A DNA stretch of 64,000 nucleotides from Verrucomicrobiaceae bacterium (GTDB taxonomy: Bacteria; Verrucomicrobiota; Verrucomicrobiia; Verrucomicrobiales; Verrucomicrobiaceae): contig JABTUN010000003.1 in NCBI GenBank assembly GCA_015075365.1, forward strand, positions 434,001 to 498,000, read 5' to 3'. Of the stretch, positions 43,419-52,097 are shown in pieces. Below the pieces are notes generated by a model that ran no database searches, had not been told where the DNA came from, and saw nothing but the letters and a program-made list of their open reading frames with translations. Positions within the stretch are counted from its first letter, which is position 1; each line of letters begins with the position of its first letter. The position numbers and the translations under genes were made by a program.

Positions 43419-44639
43419 ATGAATCTCCATTCGATTCAATGCGGCTACTTTGCCGCTATCACGAAAAAGGGCCGAAACAGACCCCTCCTCGAAATCCTCG
43501 ACGAGATTAAAAACGGCCAATGGCGTGAAACCATCGACCATCTCCGCTGCCTAGAGGGCACCGATTATGACCGATGTAAGGCACAACTTCCTGCTTTCAT
43601 AGTTTCCGCTGCCACGCTCAACGGTCAGCGCAAAGCATCCGATTTGGGCCAGCACACCGGCTTGATGCAGATCGACATCGACCACCTCGCCGATGCGACT
43701 GAAGCAAACGCTATTCGGCAGAAACTCGCCTCAGACTCTCATGTATTAGCCTGCTGGGTTTCCCCTGGGGGCAAGGGAGTCAAAGCCATTGTCCCGATCA
43801 ACGCCGACCACCAGACGCACAAGACGTGCTTCGCCACTGCTCAACGTCATTTCCAAGAACACCACCAACTCACCATCGACAAGCATTGCAGCGATCCAGG
43901 CAGGCTTTGCTTTGTGAGCCATGATCCCGATTTGGTGCTCACCTCCTCGGCCGAGTCGTTTCATGCCGAGACGGCGGTTCTACCGGCTTTTGCCGTGCCG
44001 GTTGATAAGGATAGTTCTTCTACATCTTCTGCTTCTGCCTCTACACACTACCATCTACATAACACTGCCTTTGCCGAATACCCAGGCTTGCAGCCGCTCT
44101 ATAAGAAACTCGTCACTGATCGACTTGGGAAGATCAGTTCAGGACTCCGAAACGCTGCTCTCGTCGAAATGGTGCCAGTGCTTTACTCAGCCATTGCACC
44201 AAGGTTCATCCCAGTCTTCGCCGAAGAGCTATACATGCAGCATCAGGGCGTTTTCCGCGATCTACTCGACCAGCACTTGAAAGAGGCGCTTTCATTGCTG
44301 GATGGCTGCGCTCGCGACTACGCACAGAAACGTTTAACCCCCGAAGAGGCAACCCATTACCAGCAGCTCGCTGAACGTCAGCAGGCTGTGTTCCGCATTT
44401 GTCATGCACTGTCCGGCATCGAAAACGAGGAGTGCCCTCCCCCTCATTTCTTCCTCTCAGCGGAGAAACTTGGGCATCGGCTCGGAGTTCTGGATCCTGT
44501 TGCCCATCGAGAGCTCAAGGCGCTGTGTAGGCTTGGAATTATCCGAGTGACTCGCGTCGGCACCCGACGTGCCAAGGGACAGCCTGGCATGGCTACCCAC
44601 TACGAATGGCTGCTGCCGACAACTTTAGGGGCGGTCTAA
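43419..44639 (+). CDS. VirE_N / BT4734-type replication-associated protein
   Basis: The product is 406 aa. The N-terminal 190 residues match the BT4734/VirE N-terminal domain (HTGLMQIDIDHLADATEA, LACWVSPGGKGVKAIVPI, KHCSDPGRLCFVSHDPDL), a primase-polymerase-like fold often found in integrated elements and phages. The C-terminal part is helical with a possible winged helix (LGVLDPVAHRELKALCRLGIIRV). It may prime replication of the excised island. Confidence 0.75.
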   Translation: MNLHSIQCGYFAAITKKGRNRPLLEILDEIKNGQWRETIDHLRCLEGTDYDRCKAQLPAFIVSAATLNGQRKASDLGQHTGLMQIDIDHLADATEANAIRQKLASDSHVLACWVSPGGKGVKAIVPINADHQTHKTCFATAQRHFQEHHQLTIDKHCSDPGRLCFVSHDPDLVLTSSAESFHAETAVLPAFAVPVDKDSSSTSSASASTHYHLHNTAFAEYPGLQPLYKKLVTDRLGKISSGLRNAALVEMVPVLYSAIAPRFIPVFAEELYMQHQGVFRDLLDQHLKEALSLLDGCARDYAQKRLTPEEATHYQQLAERQQAVFRICHALSGIENEECPPPHFFLSAEKLGHRLGVLDPVAHRELKALCRLGIIRVTRVGTRRAKGQPGMATHYEWLLPTTLGAV

Positions 44640-44843
44640 TGTTCACAAGGACCGAGGCTGTCCGTTCATTCGCAGGTCAGATTGCTGATTATCAGACAAA
44701 AACTGCTTCTACCGCCCGGTAGCAAACATGATTCTTTGGACAATAGAGAGGGTGATTCCCCATCAGCAGAGTGAATGTGTATGGCAAGATGATGCCCGAC
44801 TTGCGCGAATGCCCAACTGACGCCAGTTCTAGAGCTTATTCTC

Positions 44844-46010
44844 ATGCAGCCCGATGCTATTCTGCCAAACGCCATCTTGCGCGGTGCCTCCTTGCCCGAG
44901 CCCCTGCGCGTGACCGTCGCAATGCCGTTCGGGAATGATGTTCGGGTCATTGGCAAACTCACCCAGAGCGGGCTGTTCTTTGACCAGATCCTAACAGCGG
45001 CCCAGGTTGTCTTGCTTCAAGTGATCCCAGAAGTCGGGGCTTGTGATGGCGACGCCAAAAAGTTCAGGCTGGGGGTGGAGGCGCTTCGTCTGGGGCTGGC
45101 TTATGAATACGATCCATATTTTTCACTGTCGATTGCCCGTGTGGACCCGCTGCCGCACCAGTTGGAGGCAGTCTATGACTACTTCCTGAAGCTGCCCCGC
45201 ATTCGATTTCTGCTCGCGGACGATCCCGGCGCGGGCAAAACCGTCATGGCTGGCCTGCTCATCAAAGAATTGAAGATTCGTGGCCTGATCAAACGCATCT
45301 TGATCATCACCCCGGCGAACCTCTCGTTCCAGTGGCAACGAGAAATGAAGGACAAGTTCCGTGAGAACTTTGAGGTTATTCGTGGGGATGTTCTCCGTGC
45401 CAACTACGGCTCAAACCCATGGCAGGAAAAGAACCAGGTCGTCACCTCGGTCTCATGGGTGTCTCGCATCGAAGACGCCAAGGAATCTCTTCTGCGGAGT
45501 CACTGGGACCTCATCATCGTGGACGAGGCCCACAAGATGAGTGCCGCGAGCACGGAGAAGAAGACGCTTGCCTACCAATTGGGGGAACGTCTCTCGGAAA
45601 TGACCGATCATTACCTGCTGATGACGGCCACCCCGCATAAGGGAGACCCCGCTCATTTCAGCTTGTTTCTTCAACTCCTCGACAAGGACGTTTATGGAGA
45701 TGTGAAGAGCCTGGAGAAGGCCATGGAGACGCATGAAGCGCCGTTCTATTTGCGCCGTGTGAAGGAGGCCTTGGTGGCGTTCCCCGAACCTGAAACCGGG
45801 ACGGTGAAGAAGCTGTTCACCCGCCGCAATGTCACCACCAGCCCATTCGAGATCAGTGACGAGGAACTCGACTTCTACGACCGTCTGACAAAATACGTCG
45901 AGGACCAGTCCATCAAGGCCGCCGCTGACGATTCCGCCCGTGGGCGTGCGCTAGCTTTCACCATGGCGATGCTCCAAGGTACACCGCGCCCGAAAATGAA
46001 ATGGGTCTGA
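44844..46010 (+). pseudogene. SNF2-type helicase, N-terminal half, cut by the Mu-like prophage
   Basis: The product is 388 aa. Motifs present are I (DDPGAGKT, 126-133), II (DEAH, 227-230) and III (TATPHKG, 261-267). The family protein should continue with a second RecA domain, but residues after Gln378 (GTPRPKMKWV) are read from the prophage end. Helicases of this HepA/DrmD-like type are common in defence islands such as DISARM-like and related loci. 44640-44843 has no gene. With motifs IV-VI lost, the protein is probably inactive. Confidence 0.85.
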
Positions 46011-46028
46011 ATGGTCCTGAAATGGGTC
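45997..46028. repeat. Three direct repeats at the prophage end (likely transposase sites)
   Basis: The units TGAAATGGGTC, TGAATGGTCC and TGAAATGGGTC lie end to end, about 20 bp inside the break in the helicase gene. Mu-type ends carry several MuA-binding sites in such positions. The exact tip is not fixed; the sequence from 45978 starts ggtacaccgcgcc. Confidence 0.7.
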
Positions 46029-46035
46029 ACGCGGC

Positions 46036-46449
46036 TCACCGACGCCGCCCGGCGCGCGCCAGCCAGCGGATGTCCGACTGAGCGGCGGCTGGCACGCCGT
46101 TGCGCTTTTCGGGCAGCGGATCGGTGCCGCCCAGGCGCTCTTGCGCGCCCACCCCCTCCCGGCGCGCGCGCAGCGCCTCCTTGCGCAGGGCCTTTGGTCC
46201 CATGACGGCCGCCGCCGCCTCCTGCGCCGGCGCGGGGATGCCGGGAAGCATTGGCGACGCGCCTCCATTCACCAGGGTAAAGCTCACCCCGGTGCTCGAT
46301 TTGGACGTGGCGGGCAGGGTGGTGCGGGGAAACGAGTTTGCCTCCCGGTGCAGTCTCCTCATCTCCGTCAGCAGCTTGGCAGAGATGATCACTCCGCCCG
46401 CCTTGCTGGCGCGCGCGAGTTTTTGCAGGGCGGTGGGAAGGATCGGCAT
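46036..46449 (-). CDS. Phage protein of unknown function (last gene before the end)
   Basis: The product is 137 aa, basic at both ends (LQKLARASKAGGVIISAKLL; ARAGRRR), with an Ala/Pro-rich middle. I recognise no domain. Its stop lies 8 bp from the terminal repeats, so there is no room for tail-fibre or modification genes that Mu carries there. Confidence 0.55.
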   Translation of the reverse strand: MPILPTALQKLARASKAGGVIISAKLLTEMRRLHREANSFPRTTLPATSKSSTGVSFTLVNGGASPMLPGIPAPAQEAAAAVMGPKALRKEALRARREGVGAQERLGGTDPLPEKRNGVPAAAQSDIRWLARAGRRR

Positions 46450-46452
46450 GGG

Positions 46453-47208
46453 TCAGCTCACCGGCTTGTAAATGCTCGAAAAATTCCATGCCTCCGTCAC
46501 CCAGTTCACAGCCTGCGGCGTGCCGGGAATGGGGTCGGTGCGCAGGTCTTCAAAGATGAAGCCGGCCGGTACATTCACACGCCAGTTGCCGCTGCCTCCG
46601 GCGCTCTCCCAGGGAAAGGTCCGCACCGGCACCGGCACGGGCGGCACCACCTGGCTGAGTCCGCCAAACTGACCCAGTCCGACCAGGTCCGTGCGTGGCG
46701 TGCCTCGCTGATAGTAGCTGTACTCAAAGCCAGGCGTGTTCTCGCGGATCGCCACGGCCAGGGTCCTGCCTGGGTTGATCGTGATGGGAAAAGGCAGCCA
46801 GGTCGTCCAAAAGGTCGTCGCTCCCACGCCAGTGCCGGAAGGCGCGGTGTAAATGAAACTTTCCGCCCCGCTAGCCCCTAGCAGCACCACATGCGCGGGC
46901 TTGTCCGGCGCGAGACTGCCCTCATAGGCTGCCTCACACGTCCAGACGTTGCCGCCCTCGTTGCGCGGGCTGGCCTCCCGGAGCCATAGTTCCACCTCGT
47001 CATTTCCGGCGTCGTAGCGCGCGCCGGCTGGGAACATCGCCACGATCTCCGCCGCTGTTTTGCGCACGCCTTTGAAGTCACAGATCCATGTCACCTCCAT
47101 GCGGTCAAACCCGGCCGGGTTCGGCCTCGGGCGCTCGCTCAACACCCGCCAGGACCCGGCGGGCAGAGCGGAGTAAACGGCGGTCTTGGCACGGTCGGTG
47201 ATGGGCAT
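46453..47208 (-). CDS. Phage structural-type protein of unknown function
   Basis: The product is 251 aa, rich in Trp, Pro and Gly with many beta-type stretches (FWTTWLPFPITINPGRTLAVA), as in tail or baseplate accessory proteins. No family is recognised. It starts 21 bp after the tape measure gene and ends 3 bp before the next. Confidence 0.6.
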   Translation of the reverse strand: MPITDRAKTAVYSALPAGSWRVLSERPRPNPAGFDRMEVTWICDFKGVRKTAAEIVAMFPAGARYDAGNDEVELWLREASPRNEGGNVWTCEAAYEGSLAPDKPAHVVLLGASGAESFIYTAPSGTGVGATTFWTTWLPFPITINPGRTLAVAIRENTPGFEYSYYQRGTPRTDLVGLGQFGGLSQVVPPVPVPVRTFPWESAGGSGNWRVNVPAGFIFEDLRTDPIPGTPQAVNWVTEAWNFSSIYKPVS

Positions 47209-47229
47209 GGCGGGCGGTGAAAGGCGGGG

Positions 47230-48933
47230 TCACGTCACCACTTTGAGTTTCGCGGTGTTCGCGGCGATTTCCTTCACCAGCGCGGTGATGACGGCCAGCT
47301 CGCCGCCGCCGCTTGCGGCTGCCGCCTGGGCGGCGGCGGCCTTGGCCTCGCCGGCCTTCAGCGCGCCGGGGGCGGGCACTTTAGGTGTGCGGCCGGAGAG
47401 CGGGTTTCCCGGCTGCCAGCCCGGCTTTGCGGGAGCCAGGCCGGGGTTGTTGTTATAAAATGCATCCAGACCGGTGAATCCACGGCTCTGCCCCGCCTTC
47501 GTGCTGCCCGGTTCGCGCGCGCCCGGCATGCGGATCGGGCCGTCTTGGAAGGCTTTGTTTTTAAACTTGCCCTCCAGAGGCCCGCTCATGTGCCGTTCCT
47601 GGAGCCGATACCACTCATCCAGCCCGCCCCAATCCTTCAGGCCGGCGGCTTTTCGGCTGAATCCCTGGATGCGCTTCCGTCCGGCCGTGCCAGATCCGCC
47701 GCCGGCATCGACCGGCGAGGCATGCTTGTCGGCCTGCACCGCCTGTTGCAGGCTCTGCACCTCTGTTTTGGCTTTGCCAGCCGCCGCGCCGGCGGCGTTG
47801 GCATCCTTGAGGAGTTCTTTGAAAAAGCTCGTTTCTTTGGTTGTGTCAAAACGCATCGTGCTCGCGCTGAACGAGCCCAACAGACTGCGCGCCTCCTCAA
47901 AGCTGCCCACCAGTGCCTTGGCGATGGCCTCTGCGAGCGTGCCGAGCGCGTTCATCGCCCGCGCTGGCAGCGTCTCGATGAAATCGAGCGTGGCGTTCAC
48001 GCCTGTCTTAGCGCCCAGTCTCAGCGCGTTGGCCAGCGCCTCACCCACCTGGCCGCGCGCGATGGCGTTGCTCACCATCGTGCTGAGCTGGCCAGCCATC
48101 GCCACCGCGCCCTGGAGCATCGGTTTGAGCGTGTCATTGATGGGCTGTCCCAGGGTCGTGAACAGCTCGCCAATATTGTCTTTGAGCGTGCTCCACAGGC
48201 CGTTCATTGTCCCTGCCTGCTTTTGCATCATGCCACTGAATTTGCCGCTGGCGCTGGTCAGATCCACAAAGGCGCGCTCCAGCATTGGAAAGGTGATCTT
48301 GCCCTCGCTGGCCAGGTCCTTTACCTGGCTCTCGCTCACGCCGAGCTGCTTGGCGAATTCCTGGATGATCGGGATGCCGCGGCCGGTGAGCTGGTTGATG
48401 TCCTCGCTGAACAGCGTGCCCTGGACGCGCGCCTTGCCGTAGATCTCCGCGATCTCGCCCAGCGGAGCCTGTACACCGGATGCGACATCACCCACGCGCC
48501 TCAACGTGCCCGCCACGCTTTCCGCGCTCTCACCAAAGGCGATCAGCTTGCGGCCGGCATCGGCGATTTCCGGGAATTCAAACGGCGTATCGGCTCCGAG
48601 CCTCTTCAGATCTTTAAGCGTCTTGCCGGCCAGGTTGGCGTCTCCGATCATGGTTTCAAAGGCCACCTTCGTGCTTTCAAAATCCGCGGCTCCGCTGATC
48701 GCCCGCTTCATGCCCGCAAAAGCGGCGGTGACTGTCGCGGCCACGCCGGCCACGAGTCCCACTTTCGCCGCCAGCCCGGTGAAGCTGGAGGCCAGGCTGT
48801 TCACGCCGGCGCTGTGACGGCCGATGCCGCCCAGCGCGCCGTGCAGCCCGGCCACCCCGCGCCGGCTGCGCCCCACCGGCCCCGCGAAGGCCGCGTCATC
48901 CAACCGCAGTGCATATTCAAGGACCTGTGCCAT
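47230..48933 (-). CDS. Tape measure protein
   Basis: The product is 567 aa. The N-terminal tape-measure domain is clear (GAADFESTKVAFETMIGD, LGADTPFEFPEIADAGRKLIAFG, FSEDINQLTGRGIPIIQEFAKQLG, PMLERAFVDLTSASGKF). The later part is helical and then Gly/Pro/Ala-rich. It would set tail length, but the tube and sheath genes that normally lie just upstream are absent. It is short for a contractile-tail phage. Confidence 0.88.
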   Translation of the reverse strand: MAQVLEYALRLDDAAFAGPVGRSRRGVAGLHGALGGIGRHSAGVNSLASSFTGLAAKVGLVAGVAATVTAAFAGMKRAISGAADFESTKVAFETMIGDANLAGKTLKDLKRLGADTPFEFPEIADAGRKLIAFGESAESVAGTLRRVGDVASGVQAPLGEIAEIYGKARVQGTLFSEDINQLTGRGIPIIQEFAKQLGVSESQVKDLASEGKITFPMLERAFVDLTSASGKFSGMMQKQAGTMNGLWSTLKDNIGELFTTLGQPINDTLKPMLQGAVAMAGQLSTMVSNAIARGQVGEALANALRLGAKTGVNATLDFIETLPARAMNALGTLAEAIAKALVGSFEEARSLLGSFSASTMRFDTTKETSFFKELLKDANAAGAAAGKAKTEVQSLQQAVQADKHASPVDAGGGSGTAGRKRIQGFSRKAAGLKDWGGLDEWYRLQERHMSGPLEGKFKNKAFQDGPIRMPGAREPGSTKAGQSRGFTGLDAFYNNNPGLAPAKPGWQPGNPLSGRTPKVPAPGALKAGEAKAAAAQAAAASGGGELAVITALVKEIAANTAKLKVVT

Positions 48934-48960
48934 GCGCGGACATCTCCGCGAGACCCCTCC

Positions 48961-49182
48961 TCACAGGCATGTCGCGCGCGTGCCTTGCTTGCGCCTGCAC
49001 GCGCTCACCAGCTCGGCGAGTTGACCGCTTCGGTGCCAGCCTTTGCAATGCGGGCACTGATAGCTTCTCTGGCCTTTCTGAAAGGCTTCAGCCTCGGTGT
49101 CATACCGCTTTTTGTTGCGGCACATTCTATCCAGCCTTCGCTCCTTCTGGGCCTGTCTGGCTGCTGACTTGTATTTGTTCAT
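48961..49182 (-). CDS. Small zinc-ribbon-like phage protein
   Basis: The product is 73 aa, very basic at the N-terminus (NKYKSAARQAQKERRLDRM). A probable zinc site is made by Cys near residue 21 and YQCPHCKGWH. Similar short proteins occur in phage morphogenesis regions. It starts 6 bp after the gp36-like gene. Confidence 0.55.
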   Translation of the reverse strand: MNKYKSAARQAQKERRLDRMCRNKKRYDTEAEAFQKGQRSYQCPHCKGWHRSGQLAELVSACRRKQGTRATCL

Positions 49183-49188
49183 GGGTGT

Positions 49189-49626
49189 TCACCCCAGCCT
49201 CGCTCCTCCCGCCCCGAGCGGGCTCGTTTCGGTGATGACCGCCGCCACGGGGTCAGGGGCGGCGGCGTCGCTGTTCGGGGTCACGCTGAGCTTCAGCTCC
49301 CCCGCGCTGATATGCGTGAGGATTTTCCGAAACGCCTGCGCGCTCTTGAACCACGGGTTCGCGTCGTCCGGTGTGCCGCGGCGGCGGTAGCACAGCTCGC
49401 ACGCGAAGGCGATGGCCGCGCGCTTGATGACCTTGGGCAGCGGATCGAGCGTGATCGGCGTGGTGAAGCGGCCTTCCAGCAGGCCGTCCACTTCCTCGCA
49501 GGCGTCGGCTTGAACCTTGGCCCAGACGGCGGCGTCGATCTGCTTGTCATTGTTGTCATCCAGGGCGCGCACCAGATCGTGCGCGGGGATGCTGCCAGTC
49601 AGGTCGCTCAGTTCAACGTAGGGCAT
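49189..49626 (-). CDS. Mu gp36-like protein (DUF1320)
   Basis: The product is 145 aa. The layout YVELSDLTGSIPAHDLVRALDD, VDGLLEGRFTTPITLDPLPKVIKRAAIAFACELCYRRRG matches DUF1320, which is gp36 of Mu-like phages and a probable head-tail joining protein. Gp37-gp41 (including sheath and tube) should follow but do not. Confidence 0.85.
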   Translation of the reverse strand: MPYVELSDLTGSIPAHDLVRALDDNNDKQIDAAVWAKVQADACEEVDGLLEGRFTTPITLDPLPKVIKRAAIAFACELCYRRRGTPDDANPWFKSAQAFRKILTHISAGELKLSVTPNSDAAAPDPVAAVITETSPLGAGGARLG

Positions 49627-49632
49627 GCGCGC

Positions 49633-49661
49633 ACGGTTCGCGGTTCACGGTTCCCGGTTCA
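49633..49661 (-). repeat. 7-nt repeat leader of gp36
   Basis: Coding-strand units are GAACCGG, GAACCGT, GAACCGC and GAACCGT, then GCGCGC and the ATG. There is no Shine-Dalgarno site. Confidence 0.85.
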
Positions 49662-49716
49662 TGGTTGAGCGCGGCGCTTGCGCGCATCGTGTCACGCCAG
49701 AGCGCGAACAACAGGC

Positions 49717-50196
49717 TCAAGGCAGCTCCGGCGGCGGCGGCGTGTAGTAGCGCGGCGCGGGCGGATGGACCTCCGGCGCAGTAGCGATCTGCGCCGGAGG
49801 CTGCTGCTGCACATCGCCTTGCAGCTCCCCTTGGCCGGCGATGACCTCGGGGGCACTTGCGCCGCGTTCTTGGTGGGGGGGATTAAAAACAACAACACCC
49901 GCGCCCTCGCCTGCGGTCGCAGGGTCATCGGGCGTGTTGGTGGTTTCGGTGGCGGCGGGCGGAGCGTCCACCTGCGGAGTCACCTCCGCAGGTGGAGCAA
50001 TCGACCCGTCGTTTCGTTCGGGTGGAGTAGCGGTCTCAGCAGGCGGAGGGGACGGCGGAGGAAACCCAATAACCTCCGCCGTCTGTGCCTCAACCGGCGG
50101 CGCGGAACCCGCGCCTGGTGATGGGAAGTCGATGACCACGCCCTCCGCCGCCGTGCTGGCGGGCCGGGCAGGAGGCTGCTTTTTGTTGCGGGCCAT
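49717..50196 (-). CDS. Proline-rich low-complexity phage protein
   Basis: The product is 159 aa, more than half Pro, Ala, Glu and Thr. It has repeats of the type VVIDFPSP, EVIGFPPPSPPP and VVVFNPP. It lies where Mu gp35 would be, after the major head gene. It may be a disordered capsid accessory, but this is inferred from position. Confidence 0.55.
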   Translation of the reverse strand: MARNKKQPPARPASTAAEGVVIDFPSPGAGSAPPVEAQTAEVIGFPPPSPPPAETATPPERNDGSIAPPAEVTPQVDAPPAATETTNTPDDPATAGEGAGVVVFNPPHQERGASAPEVIAGQGELQGDVQQQPPAQIATAPEVHPPAPRYYTPPPPELP

Positions 50197-50207
50197 CGGT
50201 CAGGAGC

Positions 50208-50230
50208 TTGAAACGTGAAACGTGAAACCG
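50208..50230 (-). repeat. 7-nt repeat leader of the proline-rich gene
   Basis: Coding-strand units are GTTTCAC, GTTTCAC and GTTTCAA, then GCTCCTGACCG and the ATG. Confidence 0.8.
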
Positions 50231-50231
50231 G

Positions 50232-51182
50232 TCACAGCGCGGCATCCGCGCCGGTGGAGCCCACCGCGAGCTGGGGCAGGCCAAAGCCCACGTTCCCGCG
50301 GTAGTAGCCCTGATACACGTTCACCTTGCGGTTGAACGGCGCTTCGTCCTTCTCGCCGTCCTGGGCGATGAATCGCGGCTTCACCTCGGTCTGGAGCACA
50401 AAGGCGCGCAGCGGCCAGCTCTGGTCCAGGAGGAACCACTTGTGCTTGTCGGCGGCGGTGTTGAGGTGCGGCAGCACGATCAGATCGGCCGTGCCGCTGT
50501 AAATGTTCGCCACCGCGGCCACGCCCTCGCCGGTCACGACCTCGGAGATGGTCTCCGCCTTCAGCAGCTTGCGGAAGGTGCTGCCGTAGGTGTCGCTGCA
50601 CACGACCACCTTCTTGCCGCCGAGGCTCATCGGCTTGCCGTTGGCGTCCTTGATGTTCGCCATGGTCTGGTAGGCTTTTTCGAGACTTCCCGCGGAGGGC
50701 TTCTCCGTCATGAGGTTGGTGAACTTGCTCGCCTCCACCACGCCGGGGATGTGCGGCTTGTCCGCCGCGAAGAAGGCCAGCCCGGTGTAATCGTTCGTGC
50801 TGAACGCGCTCACCATCACCGCCGCCAGCAGCTCGTCAGGATGACGCCGCGCGGCCTGGCCGAGCAGCTCAAACATGTTGCCATACTGGCCGATGTCATC
50901 GCGCTCGATGTCCGCGCGCGGCACCTCGACGGAGTCGTGCCACTCTTCGTTGGGGATGCTGTGCTCCGCCCAGGCCATGCCTTCCTTCTCCAGTTGCCCG
51001 GCGAATTTCTTGAAGCCGGGAAACTTCACCAGCAGCTTGTAGATCTCGACGGCCTTGCGGCTCGTCTCGCGCTGGCACAGGGTCTCGGCGACGGGCGCGG
51101 GGCCTTCGGTGAATGCCTTGAGGAAGCGGACTTGCCAGTTCTCGCGGACGCGAGTCATGGCGGCTTGGGACTGGATGTTCAT
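50232..51182 (-). CDS. Major head subunit, Mu gpT-like
   Basis: The product is 316 aa, near the size of gpT. Marks are MNIQSQAAMTRVRENWQVRFL-type start, KFAGQLEKEGMAWAEHSIP, LLAAVMVSAFSTNDYTGLAFF and IYSGTADLIVLPHL. It is the main capsid protein of the element. A pyrimidine-rich leader precedes the ATG. Confidence 0.92.
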   Translation of the reverse strand: MNIQSQAAMTRVRENWQVRFLKAFTEGPAPVAETLCQRETSRKAVEIYKLLVKFPGFKKFAGQLEKEGMAWAEHSIPNEEWHDSVEVPRADIERDDIGQYGNMFELLGQAARRHPDELLAAVMVSAFSTNDYTGLAFFAADKPHIPGVVEASKFTNLMTEKPSAGSLEKAYQTMANIKDANGKPMSLGGKKVVVCSDTYGSTFRKLLKAETISEVVTGEGVAAVANIYSGTADLIVLPHLNTAADKHKWFLLDQSWPLRAFVLQTEVKPRFIAQDGEKDEAPFNRKVNVYQGYYRGNVGFGLPQLAVGSTGADAAL

Positions 51183-51185
51183 GGG

Positions 51186-51238
51186 TGAGGGGAAGAGGAA
51201 AAGGAGGCTTGGAGGAGGGGAGAAGGAGAGAGAGGCGG
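51186..51238 (-). repeat. Pyrimidine-rich leader of the major head gene
   Basis: On the coding strand 53 bp of nearly pure C and T, with loose CTCTCTC, CTTCTCC and CCTCCTC units, run up to 3 bp before the ATG. The 7-nt period is weaker than in the GAACNNN tracts. Confidence 0.6.
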
Positions 51239-51245
51239 ATCAGGA

Positions 51246-52055
51246 TCAGGGCTCGGCGGTCCAGGTGCCCGCGTGGGAGATGGCATCCCAGGTGCCCGCG
51301 GTGATGCAGATGATGTGGATGCGTTCGCCGACCGCGTCGGCCACGATGTATTTGCCAGCGGCCTGCTGCACGCCCGTGGCAGGCAGCGCGATGGTTTCCG
51401 TGCCGTCCGGGTCGATGCGCAGCTCTTGGGCAGCCTCGACCACGAAGATGTATTCCAGACCCACTGTCGCCGCAGGCAGCAGGAAGGGGGCGGCCCCGGT
51501 CGCGCCTGCATTGCTGATCACCGCGCCGCTGTCACCCACGGTCAGGGTCGCGCCATCGGCGTCCACGATCACGCGGCGGCGCTGGCCGGCCAGCAGCGCG
51601 TTGATCTCCGGCGTCACATGCACCCAGGCATGCGTGGTGCCGTCCAACGCCACCAGGATGCCGGCCAGGCGGTCCGCGCCGGTGCCGGCGGGCACGCCCA
51701 CGGTGTGGTCATCCACCACGCGGCAGGGTTTGCGCAGGTGCGCGGCGGTCAGGTTGCCATCATTCAGCAGGCGGATCACGCCGCTCTGCACCTCCACCGT
51801 CTTGGCACCTTTCGCGCCCGTCTGGTTGTCGGAGGTGGCCTTGGCAAAGCCCTGCACGATGGCCGCGCTGGGCATCGCCGGGTCCGCGCTCTGCGCCTGG
51901 CTGTTGCTAGGATCGTAGGCCACCAGGCAGCCCTGGTAGATGATCTCGCTGGCCTTCACCGGGAGCCCGGTCGTGGCGGCGTGCGGATTCTGCGTGATCG
52001 TGGAGAGGTCATCCCCCCACGTTTTGATTTCAAAGATGCCTGCTTTGGATGCCAT
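51246..52055 (-). CDS. Capsid decoration-like protein (head D-like)
   Basis: The product is 269 aa. The N-terminal half (TQNPHAATTGLPVKASEIIYQGCLVAYD, AIVQGFAKATSDNQTG) resembles DUF2190/decoration proteins that coat phage heads. The C-terminal half is Gly/Ala-rich beta (LLPAATVGLEYIFVVEAAQ). It lies between protease and major head, the right place for a head-stabilising protein. Confidence 0.65.
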   Translation of the reverse strand: MASKAGIFEIKTWGDDLSTITQNPHAATTGLPVKASEIIYQGCLVAYDPSNSQAQSADPAMPSAAIVQGFAKATSDNQTGAKGAKTVEVQSGVIRLLNDGNLTAAHLRKPCRVVDDHTVGVPAGTGADRLAGILVALDGTTHAWVHVTPEINALLAGQRRRVIVDADGATLTVGDSGAVISNAGATGAAPFLLPAATVGLEYIFVVEAAQELRIDPDGTETIALPATGVQQAAGKYIVADAVGERIHIICITAGTWDAISHAGTWTAEP

Positions 52056-52075
52056 GACTCAGGGTGTGGTTTGGG

Positions 52076-52097
52076 TGGAACTTGGAACTTGGAACTC
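52076..52097 (-). repeat. 7-nt repeat leader of the decoration-like gene
   Basis: Coding-strand units are GAGTTCC, AAGTTCC and AAGTTCC, then a 20-bp A/C-rich spacer and the ATG. The tract overlaps the end of the protease gene. Confidence 0.8.

Larger units (their letters stand above)
40847..45977 (+). mobile_element. Integrated island next to a tRNA-Arg fragment
   Basis: It contains a tyrosine integrase, a coupled unknown gene, an excisionase-like HTH gene, a VirE_N/BT4734-type protein and the start of a large helicase, all on the plus strand and in part visibly richer in AT than the chromosome. The right half is not seen because a Mu-like prophage has inserted at 45977. The true right end would lie beyond the prophage. 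Confidence 0.7.

Noticed and set aside
45875..46489. Minus-strand frame crossing the phage/helicase junction
   Set aside because: It joins antisense helicase sequence to the prophage end; the 46036-46449 frame is the better gene there.
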